From Candidatus Omnitrophota bacterium (GTDB lineage: Bacteria > Omnitrophota > Gorgyraeia > Duberdicusellales > Duberdicusellaceae), in the NCBI GenBank assembly GCA_021163425.1, contig JAGGWS010000018.1:1-50344 (forward strand): 50,344 bases of DNA. Reading direction: 5' to 3'. The position numbers were made by a program, and so were the translations under genes. Of this stretch, positions 29,097-38,057 are shown one piece after another. Position 1 is the first letter of the stretch, and each line of letters begins with the position of its first letter. The notes under the pieces were generated by a model. The model made no database searches. It was not told the DNA's origin and saw only the letters and a program-made list of their open reading frames with translations.

Positions 29097-29444
29097 ATGG
29101 CTAAAAAATCTTTAACCTTTTTAGAAATCTTGGTTTCCGCTCTTCTGGTGGCTATAGCTCTGGCAGGAATCTTGGCCAGTTTTGTTTCAGTAAGGAAAGC
29201 TGTGTTAAGAGGTGATAAGAGACTGGCTGCTTTCAATATAGCCAGAGGAATTTTAGAAGGTTTGTATAAAGAGATAAGGGAGGATACCTGGAATACCGGA
29301 AGGTTGAGTGATGGCCATACTGAGAGTGGAAAGATTTCACTTCCTCCGGAAAATATTACCTACAAGTGGGGTTATAGAGTTAATTCTCGAAAATCTCACG
29401 ATTACCGGCGGGTAGAAGTTTGGGTCAGGTTTCCTCAAGATTAG
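29097..29444 (+). CDS. Minor pseudopilin (GspI/PilV-like)
   Basis: MAKKSLTFLEILVSALLVAIALAGILASFVSVRKA. Confidence 0.75.
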   Translation: MAKKSLTFLEILVSALLVAIALAGILASFVSVRKAVLRGDKRLAAFNIARGILEGLYKEIREDTWNTGRLSDGHTESGKISLPPENITYKWGYRVNSRKSHDYRRVEVWVRFPQD

Positions 29445-29452
29445 TCTGAGTT

Positions 29453-30019
29453 ATGAATAAAAGAACAATTACTCTAATTGAGCTTATTTTAGCTATAGTT
29501 TTATTAGGAGTAATTATTCTCTCAGCTACAGCTATAGATGTAGCTTCCCGCTATTTTTTTAAGTCCTCAGATACTAAAGTTCAGGTTTTAAACGAAGTAA
29601 GTTTTATCTTAGAGCATATTCAGAAAAATGCTTCTCAGGCTACTGGCTGGATTGATGATCCAGGATTTAAATTGCTTTCTTCAACCCAATTATTAATCCG
29701 TCAGGATGCAAATAACCCTCCTACTCCTGGAGATTTTACTGATGATACCTGGATAGAATATCGACGACAAGGAAATAATTTCCGGTTCAGCCCTGATGGT
29801 GGAACAAACTGGGAAACTTTGTCTTCACGGATAGTGGATAATCCCGATATAGATGGAGATGGCTTTCCTGAGCCTGTGTTTTCTCTCAGCCCTTCAGGAA
29901 CTGAGGTTATTGTAACTCTTACTGCCCGTTATGACCCTTCAGCTTCTCTTGACTCCAAGACCAATCCTGAAGTTAGTCTCCAGACTCGCTTATTTTTAGG
30001 AGAACACTCCTTTAATTAA
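29453..30019 (+). CDS. Minor pseudopilin (GspJ/PilW-like)
   Basis: MNKRTITLIELILAIVLLGVIILSATAIDVASRYF. Confidence 0.75.
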   Translation: MNKRTITLIELILAIVLLGVIILSATAIDVASRYFFKSSDTKVQVLNEVSFILEHIQKNASQATGWIDDPGFKLLSSTQLLIRQDANNPPTPGDFTDDTWIEYRRQGNNFRFSPDGGTNWETLSSRIVDNPDIDGDGFPEPVFSLSPSGTEVIVTLTARYDPSASLDSKTNPEVSLQTRLFLGEHSFN

Positions 30020-30020
30020 T

Positions 30021-30047
30021 CCTGAGGTAAACTACCTTCGGTTTCGT
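30021..30047 (+). terminator. Terminator-like hairpin after the pseudopilin operon
   Basis: CCTGAGGTA-AAC-TACCTTCGG (one mismatch) followed by TTTCGT. Confidence 0.45.
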
Positions 30048-30050
30048 AGA

Positions 30051-30074
30051 ACGTGTAAATGTAAAAACGTAACA
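30051..30074. repeat. Short octamer array related to 553-608, 3 units
   Basis: acgtgtaa|atgtaaaa|acgtaaca. Confidence 0.55.
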
Positions 30075-30095
30075 CATACTTCAGAAACAATTTTA

Positions 30096-30123
30096 TTGAT
30101 TTAGTTTAGAGTTATGTTAGAAT
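30096..30123 (+). promoter_or_regulatory. Putative promoter TTGATT - 16 nt - (TGT)TAGAAT for glnA
   Basis: -35 at 30096-30101, extended -10 at 30118-30123. Confidence 0.55.
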
Positions 30124-30151
30124 AAAAAAAAGTTAAAAAGGAGGAGAAGAA

Positions 30152-31486
30152 GTGGTTAATAACAATTTAACTAAAAAGGATATTTTAAAGCTCGCTAAAG
30201 AGCGGGATGTAAAATTTATAAGACTGTGGTTCTCCGATATTACCGGCCAGATGAAGGGATTTGCTATTACTAAAGAAGAGTTGGAAGGGGCTTTAGAAGA
30301 CGGGATGGGTTTTGATGGTTCTTCAATTAAAGGTTTTGCCCGGATTGATGAATCAGATACGATTGCTATGCCTGATATTTCAACTTTTACTATTCTTCCT
30401 TACCGACCAAAAGAAAAAGCAGTGGCTGGGATGCTCTGTGATATTTTAAACCCTGATAGAACCCCCTACCAGGGAGATTCTCGCTATATTCTTAAAAAGG
30501 CATTAGAGAAAGCTAAATCTAAGGGTTTTGATTTTTATATTGGTCCAGAATTAGAATTTTTCATCTTCAAAGATGAAAAGTCAACTCAGATTTTAGATGA
30601 AGGAGGCTACTTTGACATTACTACTTTAGATGCAGGAAATGAAGTGCGTAGAGAGATAATTTTAACTTTAGAAAAAATGGGTATTGGCGTTGAATACTCT
30701 CACCATGAGGTAGCTCCTTCTCAGCATGAGATAGATTTACGCTATACCGAGGCTTTAGCTATGGCTGATATTGTAATGGTTTATAGAATGGTAGTAAAAG
30801 AAATTGCTCAGAAACACGGACTGTATGCTACCTTTATGCCTAAGCCTATTTATGGAGTAAATGGTTCAGGTATGCATACTCACCAATCTTTATTTAAGGG
30901 TGGAGATAATGCTTTTTTTGACCCTAAGGATAAATACTATTTATCTAAAGAGGCTAAAGCTTATATTGCTGGGATATTAAAGCATGCTCGGGAAATTACC
31001 TTTATTTGCAATCAGTGGGTGAATTCTTATAAGCGACTTGTACCTGGTTATGAAGCACCGGTATATATTTGCTGGGCTCAGCGTAATAGGTCTGCTTTGG
31101 TGAGAGTTCCCATGTATAAACTGGGTAAAGAAAAAGCTACCCGGATTGAGTTTCGTTCGCCAGACCCGGCTTGCAACCCTTACTTAGCTTTTGCCTGTAT
31201 GCTTTCTGCAGGATTAGAGGGAATAGAAAAAGATTATTCTTTGCCTTCTCCTTTAGAGAGAGATGTTTACCATTTAACTTACCAGGAGCAGAAAGATTTA
31301 GGAATAGAATGTCTGCCGGGAAGTTTAATTGAGGCTATTGAGGTAGCTGAACAAAGTAAACTCCTCAGAGATACTTTAGGTGAACACATCTTTAATAATC
31401 TAATTACCGCTAAAAAGATTGAGTGGGATGAATACAGAAAAAGAGTCCACCGGTACGAAATAAACACTTATCTCCCAATTTTATAA
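30152..31486 (+). CDS. glnA: Type I glutamine synthetase (GTG start)
   Basis: FDGSSIKGFARIDESD, GPELEFFIF, GVNGSGMHTHQSLF, EFRSPDPACNPYLAFA; 444 aa. Confidence 0.96.
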   Translation: MVNNNLTKKDILKLAKERDVKFIRLWFSDITGQMKGFAITKEELEGALEDGMGFDGSSIKGFARIDESDTIAMPDISTFTILPYRPKEKAVAGMLCDILNPDRTPYQGDSRYILKKALEKAKSKGFDFYIGPELEFFIFKDEKSTQILDEGGYFDITTLDAGNEVRREIILTLEKMGIGVEYSHHEVAPSQHEIDLRYTEALAMADIVMVYRMVVKEIAQKHGLYATFMPKPIYGVNGSGMHTHQSLFKGGDNAFFDPKDKYYLSKEAKAYIAGILKHAREITFICNQWVNSYKRLVPGYEAPVYICWAQRNRSALVRVPMYKLGKEKATRIEFRSPDPACNPYLAFACMLSAGLEGIEKDYSLPSPLERDVYHLTYQEQKDLGIECLPGSLIEAIEVAEQSKLLRDTLGEHIFNNLITAKKIEWDEYRKRVHRYEINTYLPIL

Positions 31487-31535
31487 CTTAACCAGGATAA
31501 TCTTAGAAGATATAAGGTGAAAAACTATTGGGAGG

Positions 31536-33206
31536 ATGTTAAATCTTAGGATAGGCTTGGCTCAGGTAAATCCTACTGTAGGGGATATTAAGGCTAATAT
31601 CTGCAAGGTAAAAGAATATGTGAAGAGAGCAGAGGAGTATTCCGCACACATAGTTGCCTTTCCTGAGATGGTAGTTACTGGTTACCCCCCCGAAGATTTA
31701 TTACTCAAGCCTAAATTTATTGAGGATAATCTAAGGGCTTTATATGAATTTGCTTCTTCTGTAGAGGATACTTTAGTGATAGTGGGATTTGTAGATAAGG
31801 TCAAAAAAAATATTTATAACTCTGCAGCCATAATCTATAGAGGTAGAGTCAGGGGTATATATCATAAGATGTTTCTTTCTAATTATGGGGTTTTCGATGA
31901 AAAGAGGTATTTTCAAGCAGGAGAAGCCTCGTTAGTTTTTAGTTTTGGGAAAGTTATTTTTGGGGTGAATATAGGTGAAGATATACGGGATGTGGAGGGT
32001 TCAATAAATAAGCAGGCTAAGCAAGGAGCAAGGCTTATCTTTATCCTTAATGCTTCTCCCTTCTATGCGGGTAAGATTGATATTCGAGAGAAGATCATTC
32101 GGAGCCAGGCCCGAAGAAATAAAGTTAATATTGCTTACATAAATCTGGCAGGAGGCCAGGATGGGTTAGTTTTTGATGGAGTAAGTTTCATAATCGATAG
32201 GGAAGGAAGACTTTTAGAAGAAGGAGAAATGTTTAAAGAGGATTTGCTTTTAGTAGATTTAAAGTTTTTACCTTCCAAAAGACTCAGCGAAGGGGTAATT
32301 ACTGTAACTAAAGATATCCCTGTCAAAAAAAGAATACCTCTTCCTGAAAAAAGAGCAGAGCGATTGCCTTATTTGGCCCAAATCTATGGAGCCCTTCTTT
32401 TGGGATTGAAGGATTATGTCTATAAGAATGGTTTTGAGAAAGTTGTTATAGGTTTAAGTGGGGGAATAGATTCTTCCTTAGTGGCAACCCTAGCTTGTGA
32501 TGCCTTGGGTAGAGAAAATGTTGTGGGGGTGTTTATGCCTTCTCCGTATACTTCGCCGGCTTCAAGAGAAGATGTAGAGGAGTTAGTCGATAATTTAAGG
32601 ATAAGATTAATAAAAATTCCTATTGATGAGATATACAAAATATTTTTAGAATATTTGAAGCCTCAATTTAAAGGGGTTAAAAAAGATGTAACCGAGGAAA
32701 ATATCCAGGCCCGGATTCGGGGGACTATCTTGATGGCTCTTTCTAATAAATTTGGATGGTTAGTCTTAACTACAGGTAATAAGAGCGAGATGGCTTGTGG
32801 TTATGCTACCTTGTATGGAGATATGGCTGGAGGTTTTAGTGTAATTAAAGATGTGCCAAAGACTTTAGTTTATAGACTTGCCCATTACAGAAATACAATT
32901 AGTAAAGTTATCCCTGACCACATACTTATAAAGGAGCCTTCCGCTGAACTTAAGCCCAATCAGAAGGATAAGGATAGTCTCCCTCCTTATGAGATTTTAG
33001 ACCCGATTCTAAAGGCCTATATTGAAGAAGAGAAGTCTCTGGAAGAAATAGTTTCTTTGGGGTTTGAGAGGAAGATTGTGGAAAAAGTCTTAACTATGGT
33101 GGATAAAAACGAATACAAAAGGAGACAGTCCCCGCCGGGGATAAAGATTACCCCCCGGGCTTTTGGTAAGGATAGGCGTATGCCTATAACTAATAAGTTT
33201 AAATAG
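31536..33206 (+). CDS. nadE: Glutamine-dependent NAD+ synthetase
   Basis: N-terminal nitrilase domain (AFPEMVVTGYPPEDLL); VIGLSGGIDSSLVATLACDALG; GNKSEMACGYATLYGDMAGGFSVIKDVPKT. Confidence 0.95.
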   Translation: MLNLRIGLAQVNPTVGDIKANICKVKEYVKRAEEYSAHIVAFPEMVVTGYPPEDLLLKPKFIEDNLRALYEFASSVEDTLVIVGFVDKVKKNIYNSAAIIYRGRVRGIYHKMFLSNYGVFDEKRYFQAGEASLVFSFGKVIFGVNIGEDIRDVEGSINKQAKQGARLIFILNASPFYAGKIDIREKIIRSQARRNKVNIAYINLAGGQDGLVFDGVSFIIDREGRLLEEGEMFKEDLLLVDLKFLPSKRLSEGVITVTKDIPVKKRIPLPEKRAERLPYLAQIYGALLLGLKDYVYKNGFEKVVIGLSGGIDSSLVATLACDALGRENVVGVFMPSPYTSPASREDVEELVDNLRIRLIKIPIDEIYKIFLEYLKPQFKGVKKDVTEENIQARIRGTILMALSNKFGWLVLTTGNKSEMACGYATLYGDMAGGFSVIKDVPKTLVYRLAHYRNTISKVIPDHILIKEPSAELKPNQKDKDSLPPYEILDPILKAYIEEEKSLEEIVSLGFERKIVEKVLTMVDKNEYKRRQSPPGIKITPRAFGKDRRMPITNKFK

Positions 33207-33289
33207 ATTTTTCTTTAAAGAAGAAGATTGCGAAATACTGAATTCAATAAATTTACCCTTCAGTTTAATCTAAATTTTCAGAGTTTTTC

Positions 33290-33317
33290 TTGACAGAGGA
33301 AGAAAGAATTATAGAAT
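33290..33317 (+). promoter_or_regulatory. Putative promoter TTGACA - 16 nt - TAGAAT for purF
   Basis: -35 at 33290-33295, -10 at 33312-33317. Confidence 0.55.
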
Positions 33318-33353
33318 AAAGCTTAGTGTAAAAAGAGTTTTTAAGTTTTTATT

Positions 33354-34724
33354 ATGTGCGGTGTTTTTGGAGTATTCGGGCATAAACAGGCTAGTTCTTT
33401 GGTATATTTAGGCTTATATGCCCTTCAGCATCGGGGAGAAGAGAGTGCAGGTATTGCTTCTTTTGATGGTAGAAAGGTAAGGTTCCACAAAGGGATGGGG
33501 TTAGTAAGTGATGTCTTTGATGCTAAGATAATAAAGTCTTTGCGAGGAGAAATTTCCTTAGGTCATAATCGTTATTCTACTACTGGAGTAAGCTCAGCTA
33601 AGAATATCCAGCCTTTTTTAGCCCGCCATAGAGGAAGGCATATCTTAATAGCCCATAACGGAAATTTAACTAATACCTTTTTTTTAAGAAAGGACTTAGA
33701 AGAGAAAGGTTCAATTTTTCAGACTACTATGGATTCTGAAATTATCGCTCATCTTTTAGCCCACTCAGACTTAGATTCTCAATCAGCAATAGTAGAGGCT
33801 CTTTCTAAGTTAGAAGGAGCTTATTCTTTGGTCCTGCTCATAGATGGTGAGCTTATTGGAGCAAGGGATTCTTATGGGTTTAGACCTCTTTGTTTGGGTA
33901 AGTTAGATTCTTCTTATATTTTGGCTTCGGAGACCTGCGCCTTGGATTTAATCGGTGCTTCTTATATCAGAGATATTGAGCCGGGGGAGATTCTTTTTAT
34001 CGGTAAAGATGGTTTAAAAAGCATTAAACTTCCTGAGAAGAAAAAACATTCTTTTTGTATTTTTGAATTTATCTATTTTGCCCGGCCTGATAGTGACATA
34101 TTCGGAGCAAATGTTTACTTAACCAGAAAGTCTTTAGGCAGGCAGTTAGCCCGAGAATTTCCTTTATCAACAGATATAGTTATGCCTATTCCTGACTCGG
34201 GAAATTATGCAGCTATGGGATTTGCCGAGGAGTCAGGTATTCCTTTAGAAGTGGGGATGATTCGTAATCACTACGTAGGAAGAACTTTTATTCAACCTTC
34301 TCAGATGGTAAGAAACTTCCGGGTAAAAGTTAAACTTAATCCTATAAAGAGAGTCTTAAAAGATAAGAGAGTAGTTATAATTGAGGATTCTATAGTTAGA
34401 GGCACCACCAGTAAAATTAGGGTGAAGACTTTAAGAGAAGCTGGAGTAAAAGAAGTTCATATGCGAGTAAGTTGTCCTCCTTTGAGGTGGCCCTGTTATT
34501 ACGGTATAGACTTTCCTACAAAAAAAGAGTTGATTGCTTCTTCTCATTCTATAGAGTGGATAAGGGATTTTATAGGCTTAGATAGCCTTAACTATCTAAG
34601 TTTAGAAGGCATGCTTAAAGCTATGCTTATTCCTCCAGAGAATTTTTGTACTGCCTGTTTTACTGGCAATTATCCTACAGCTGTCCCTAAGAGGTTTTCT
34701 AAGAACTTACTGGAGAATTTGTAA
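33354..34724 (+). CDS. purF: Amidophosphoribosyltransferase
   Basis: MCGVFGVFGH, GLYALQHRGEESAGI, VVIIEDSIVRGTTSKIRVKTLREAGVKEVHMRVSCPP. Confidence 0.96.
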   Translation: MCGVFGVFGHKQASSLVYLGLYALQHRGEESAGIASFDGRKVRFHKGMGLVSDVFDAKIIKSLRGEISLGHNRYSTTGVSSAKNIQPFLARHRGRHILIAHNGNLTNTFFLRKDLEEKGSIFQTTMDSEIIAHLLAHSDLDSQSAIVEALSKLEGAYSLVLLIDGELIGARDSYGFRPLCLGKLDSSYILASETCALDLIGASYIRDIEPGEILFIGKDGLKSIKLPEKKKHSFCIFEFIYFARPDSDIFGANVYLTRKSLGRQLAREFPLSTDIVMPIPDSGNYAAMGFAEESGIPLEVGMIRNHYVGRTFIQPSQMVRNFRVKVKLNPIKRVLKDKRVVIIEDSIVRGTTSKIRVKTLREAGVKEVHMRVSCPPLRWPCYYGIDFPTKKELIASSHSIEWIRDFIGLDSLNYLSLEGMLKAMLIPPENFCTACFTGNYPTAVPKRFSKNLLENL

Positions 34725-36335
34725 ATGGCTAAGTATATATTCGTAACCGGAGGAGTTGTTTCCAGTTTAGGCAAAGGTATAGCTTCAGCTTCAATTGGTA
34801 AACTCTTAGAAGCAAGAGGGCTTAAAGTAAGTTTAATAAAGTGTGACCCTTACATTAATGTTGACCCGGGAACTATGAACCCCTATCAGCACGGAGAAGT
34901 TTATGTTACTGAAGATGGAGCTGAAACCGATTTAGATTTAGGTCATTACGAAAGATTCACCAATGCCCTTTTAACTAAAGACAATAATATAACTACAGGG
35001 AAGATTTACTATTCAGTAATAAATAAAGAAAGAAAGGGAGATTATTTAGGAAAGACTGTCCAGATTATCCCTCATATAACCGGTGAAATAAAAGAAAATA
35101 TTAAAAAAGTAGCTTATCTAAGGAGAGTAGACGTAGTTATCGTAGAGATAGGAGGTACTGTTGGTGATATAGAGAGTTTGCCTTTTTTGGAGGCAATAAG
35201 GCAGTTGAGGTTAGAGTTAGGCCCCCATTATGCTATAAATATCCATGTAACATTGGTCCCCTTTATAAAATCTGCAGGAGAGATTAAAACAAAGCCTACC
35301 CAGCATAGTGTAAGTAAATTAAGAGAGATAGGAATAAGTCCTGATATTATCATCTGCAGGAGTGAAAAAGTTTTGAGCAAGGAAGCCCGGGATAAGATTG
35401 CTCTCTTTTGTAATGTAGATAGAGAAGCAGTGATTACTGCTATAGATGTAAAGTATATTTATGAGATACCAGCTATGTTTAAGAGAGAGGGGCTAGATAA
35501 GTTAATAGTAAGACTTCTTAATTTGAGAGGTGAGGATAGAGGGCTGGGTGCGTGGGAGAAGTTAGTGTTGAAAAGACTTAAAAAGTCTCAAAGTAAAGTA
35601 GAGATAGCAGTAGTAGGAAAGTATATAACTTTACAGGATGCTTATAAGTCTGTATATGAAGCCTTAATTCATGGAGCAATTGCTAATGATGTGAAACTTG
35701 TTACTCGCAAGATAGATTCTGAAGATATTGAGAAGCAGGGAGTAGAAAAATATCTGAAAGGAGTAGACGGGATATTGGTTCCAGGAGGATTTGGTCAGCG
35801 AGGCATAGAAGGAAAGATTAAAGCTATAGAGTTTTCTCGTGAGAATAAAATTCCCTTTTTAGGGATATGTCTGGGTATGCAGACTGCAGTAATTGAATTT
35901 GCCCGGGCAGTTTGTGGTTTTAAAAAAGCTAATTCTACGGAGTTTGATAAAAATACAAAATACCCGGTAATAAGTTTACTGGAAGAGCAGGAGAAAGTAG
36001 TTCATAAAGGAGCAACTATGCGTTTAGGAGCTTATGAATGCCGGATAAAAAAGGGTAGTTTAGCCTACAAGGCTTATAAAAAAGAAAGGATTTTTGAAAG
36101 GCATAGACACAGATACGAGTTTAATAATCACTATCGTAAGGTTATGGAGGAGAGAGGATTATTATTTTCAGGAGTTAATCCTCAGAAAGACTTAGTAGAG
36201 ATAATTGAGTTAAAAAATCACCCCTGGTTTGTAGCTTGTCAGTTTCATCCTGAGTTTAAGTCTAAACCCGAGAAGGCTCATCCTTTGTTCCGGGAGTTTA
36301 TCAGAGCGAGTAAGGAGTTTTCTAAGAAAAAATGA
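34725..36335 (+). CDS. pyrG: CTP synthase
   Basis: [84 protein letters not shown]. Confidence 0.97.
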   Translation: MAKYIFVTGGVVSSLGKGIASASIGKLLEARGLKVSLIKCDPYINVDPGTMNPYQHGEVYVTEDGAETDLDLGHYERFTNALLTKDNNITTGKIYYSVINKERKGDYLGKTVQIIPHITGEIKENIKKVAYLRRVDVVIVEIGGTVGDIESLPFLEAIRQLRLELGPHYAINIHVTLVPFIKSAGEIKTKPTQHSVSKLREIGISPDIIICRSEKVLSKEARDKIALFCNVDREAVITAIDVKYIYEIPAMFKREGLDKLIVRLLNLRGEDRGLGAWEKLVLKRLKKSQSKVEIAVVGKYITLQDAYKSVYEALIHGAIANDVKLVTRKIDSEDIEKQGVEKYLKGVDGILVPGGFGQRGIEGKIKAIEFSRENKIPFLGICLGMQTAVIEFARAVCGFKKANSTEFDKNTKYPVISLLEEQEKVVHKGATMRLGAYECRIKKGSLAYKAYKKERIFERHRHRYEFNNHYRKVMEERGLLFSGVNPQKDLVEIIELKNHPWFVACQFHPEFKSKPEKAHPLFREFIRASKEFSKKK

Positions 36336-36391
36336 TAAGGAATATTATAATAAAAAAAGAAGTAATTTCTGGAGATATGAAAAATAATTTT

Positions 36392-36465
36392 GGCGGGATA
36401 GCTCAGTCTGGCAGAGCAAACGGCTCATACCCGTTGAGTCAGCGGTTCAAATCCGCTTCCCGCCA
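36392..36465 (+). tRNA. tRNA-Met (CAT), probably elongator; CCA not directly encoded after the discriminator
   Basis: Cloverleaf by eye: GGCGGGA/TCCCGCC acceptor, GCTC/GAGC D arm, AACGG-CTCATAC-CCGTT anticodon arm, AGCGG-TTCAAAT-CCGCT T arm. Confidence 0.92.
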
Positions 36466-36471
36466 CTACCA

Positions 36472-36828
36472 ATGGTTTACAGGATAATAAATAAGACAAA
36501 AGATAGTGTTTTAGCTTCTCAGGCTAAGGTAGCTGATAACTTCTTTAAGAGATTTTTAGGCCTTATGTTCAGGAAGAGCCTATCTAAAGAGGAGGCTTTA
36601 ATATTTTTCCGGACACCTTCAATTCATACCTTTTTTATGAGGTTCGCTTTAGATATTCTCTTTTTAGACAAAGAGGGTAAAGTTTTGAGAATAGCCAGAA
36701 AGATTAAGCCCTGGCGGATAGTATTTTGTAGAAATTCCTATGTTACTGTGGAGTTTTCTTCCGAGAACAATAACTTAGCAAGAACTTCTCGGGGAGACTT
36801 TATAATTATAGAAAATGTGGTAAAATAA
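36472..36828 (+). CDS. DUF192 family protein
   Basis: ADNFFKRFLGLMFRKSLSKEEALIFFRTPSIHTFFMRFALDILFLDKEGKVL. Confidence 0.88.
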   Translation: MVYRIINKTKDSVLASQAKVADNFFKRFLGLMFRKSLSKEEALIFFRTPSIHTFFMRFALDILFLDKEGKVLRIARKIKPWRIVFCRNSYVTVEFSSENNNLARTSRGDFIIIENVVK

Positions 36829-36833
36829 TACCT

Positions 36834-37121
36834 ATGGAGAAAAACCCTCTTTTAAATAGAAACAGAAGATCTTATCCCAGGTTTAAAGTTGATTCTTTTG
36901 GCTTTTTGAGAAATAAAGGCGCAACTATACCTATCTTAATAAGAGATATTTCTTCTCGGGGAGTAGGTTTTTTTTCGGAGGTAAGTTTAGAGCCGGGAGC
37001 CTCTGTAGAGATTGATGCTAATATTCCCTTTTTTAATTTCTATCTTTCTAAACGAGGAAAAGTAGTTTATTGTTATAAAGAGAGAGAAGATTTTTTCAGG
37101 TCAGGTTTAGATTTCAGATAA
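36834..37121 (+). CDS. PilZ-domain protein
   Basis: RRSYPRFKVD...IRDISSRGVGFFS fits the RxxxR and (D/N)xSxxG c-di-GMP motifs. Confidence 0.82.
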   Translation: MEKNPLLNRNRRSYPRFKVDSFGFLRNKGATIPILIRDISSRGVGFFSEVSLEPGASVEIDANIPFFNFYLSKRGKVVYCYKEREDFFRSGLDFR

Positions 37122-37138
37122 AAAGATAGTATTTAAAA

Positions 37139-37432
37139 ATGAATGAGAAGCAAGTTATCATCAAAAAGGCTGAGAATGGTTATATCGTGAGTGTAGAAGA
37201 ATCCCGAGAGTTAAAAGATAAGTATTCTAAAGCCTTTAGAAAGTTATTAGAAGTTACGGGGGCTGTAGAAAGCTGGCAGGAAGATAAACTCCATCAGATA
37301 GAAAAACTTTTTAAAGATTCTTTGGGACCACAGGCTTCCTTTACTAAGACCTATATTTTTAAAACTCTTCAGGAAGCAGTTTCTTTTCTTTATACCTATT
37401 TTGAAGAATTAAACCCTCCTTCAAAAATTTAA
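37139..37432 (+). CDS. Hypothetical protein
   Basis: Intact 97-aa ORF within the operon, close spacing. Confidence 0.6.
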   Translation: MNEKQVIIKKAENGYIVSVEESRELKDKYSKAFRKLLEVTGAVESWQEDKLHQIEKLFKDSLGPQASFTKTYIFKTLQEAVSFLYTYFEELNPPSKI

Positions 37433-37434
37433 TT

Positions 37435-38007
37435 ATGTTTAAGAAAATAGTTTTTTTAGATAGGGATGGAGTAATTAATGTCTATCCCGGGAATGGGGAA
37501 TACATTTTAAAGAAGGAAGAATTAAAGATTTTTCCTTTTGTCAAGGACGCCTTAAGGAAACTTAAACAAGCAGGGTTTTTGCTTTATATAATTTCTAATC
37601 AAGCTTGCGTATCTAAAGGCTTAATAACTTCTGAGCAGCTTTTAGATTTGACTTCCTATATGCTAAATCTTATAGAAGATAGCTCTCCTCTAATAGATGG
37701 GGTTTATTACTGTGTGCATCAGGAAGAAGATAGCTGTCCTTTCCGTAAACCTTCTCCAGGTTTAATTAGAGAAGTCCTTAAAAAGTTAGGGATACCTGAG
37801 ACAGAGGTTAATAATCATCTCTTATTCTTCATCGGAGATAGCCTGAGAGATATTAAGTGTGCGCAGGCTTTAGGGATAAGAAATATCCTTGTTCTTTCGG
37901 GAAAAGAAAACTTAGAGAATAAACCTGCCTGGGATACCCAGCCCGATTATATATTCTCTAATTTAGAAGAGGCTGTAAACTTTATTTTAACTCAAAAAAC
38001 ACCTTAA
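37435..38007 (+). CDS. HAD-IIIA hydrolase (GmhB / HisB-N family)
   Basis: IVFLDRDGVINVYPG, YIISNQACVSKGLIT, CPFRKPSPGLI, FIGDSLRDIKCAQALG. Confidence 0.88.
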   Translation: MFKKIVFLDRDGVINVYPGNGEYILKKEELKIFPFVKDALRKLKQAGFLLYIISNQACVSKGLITSEQLLDLTSYMLNLIEDSSPLIDGVYYCVHQEEDSCPFRKPSPGLIREVLKKLGIPETEVNNHLLFFIGDSLRDIKCAQALGIRNILVLSGKENLENKPAWDTQPDYIFSNLEEAVNFILTQKTP

Positions 38008-38057
38008 GAAGTGGGATTTTTCCTTTAAGATGACTCAGATTTTGAGAAAGTAATGCA

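Noticed and set aside
31685-31691. C7 tract in nadE, considered as a frameshift or phase-variable site
   Set aside because: Reading frame is intact on both sides (VTGYPPEDLL).
36392-36465. Initiator tRNA-fMet or tRNA-Ile2 identity
   Set aside because: G1-C72 pair and AACGG anticodon stem do not fit an initiator; Ile2 (lysidine) cannot be fully excluded but the arms look like elongator Met.
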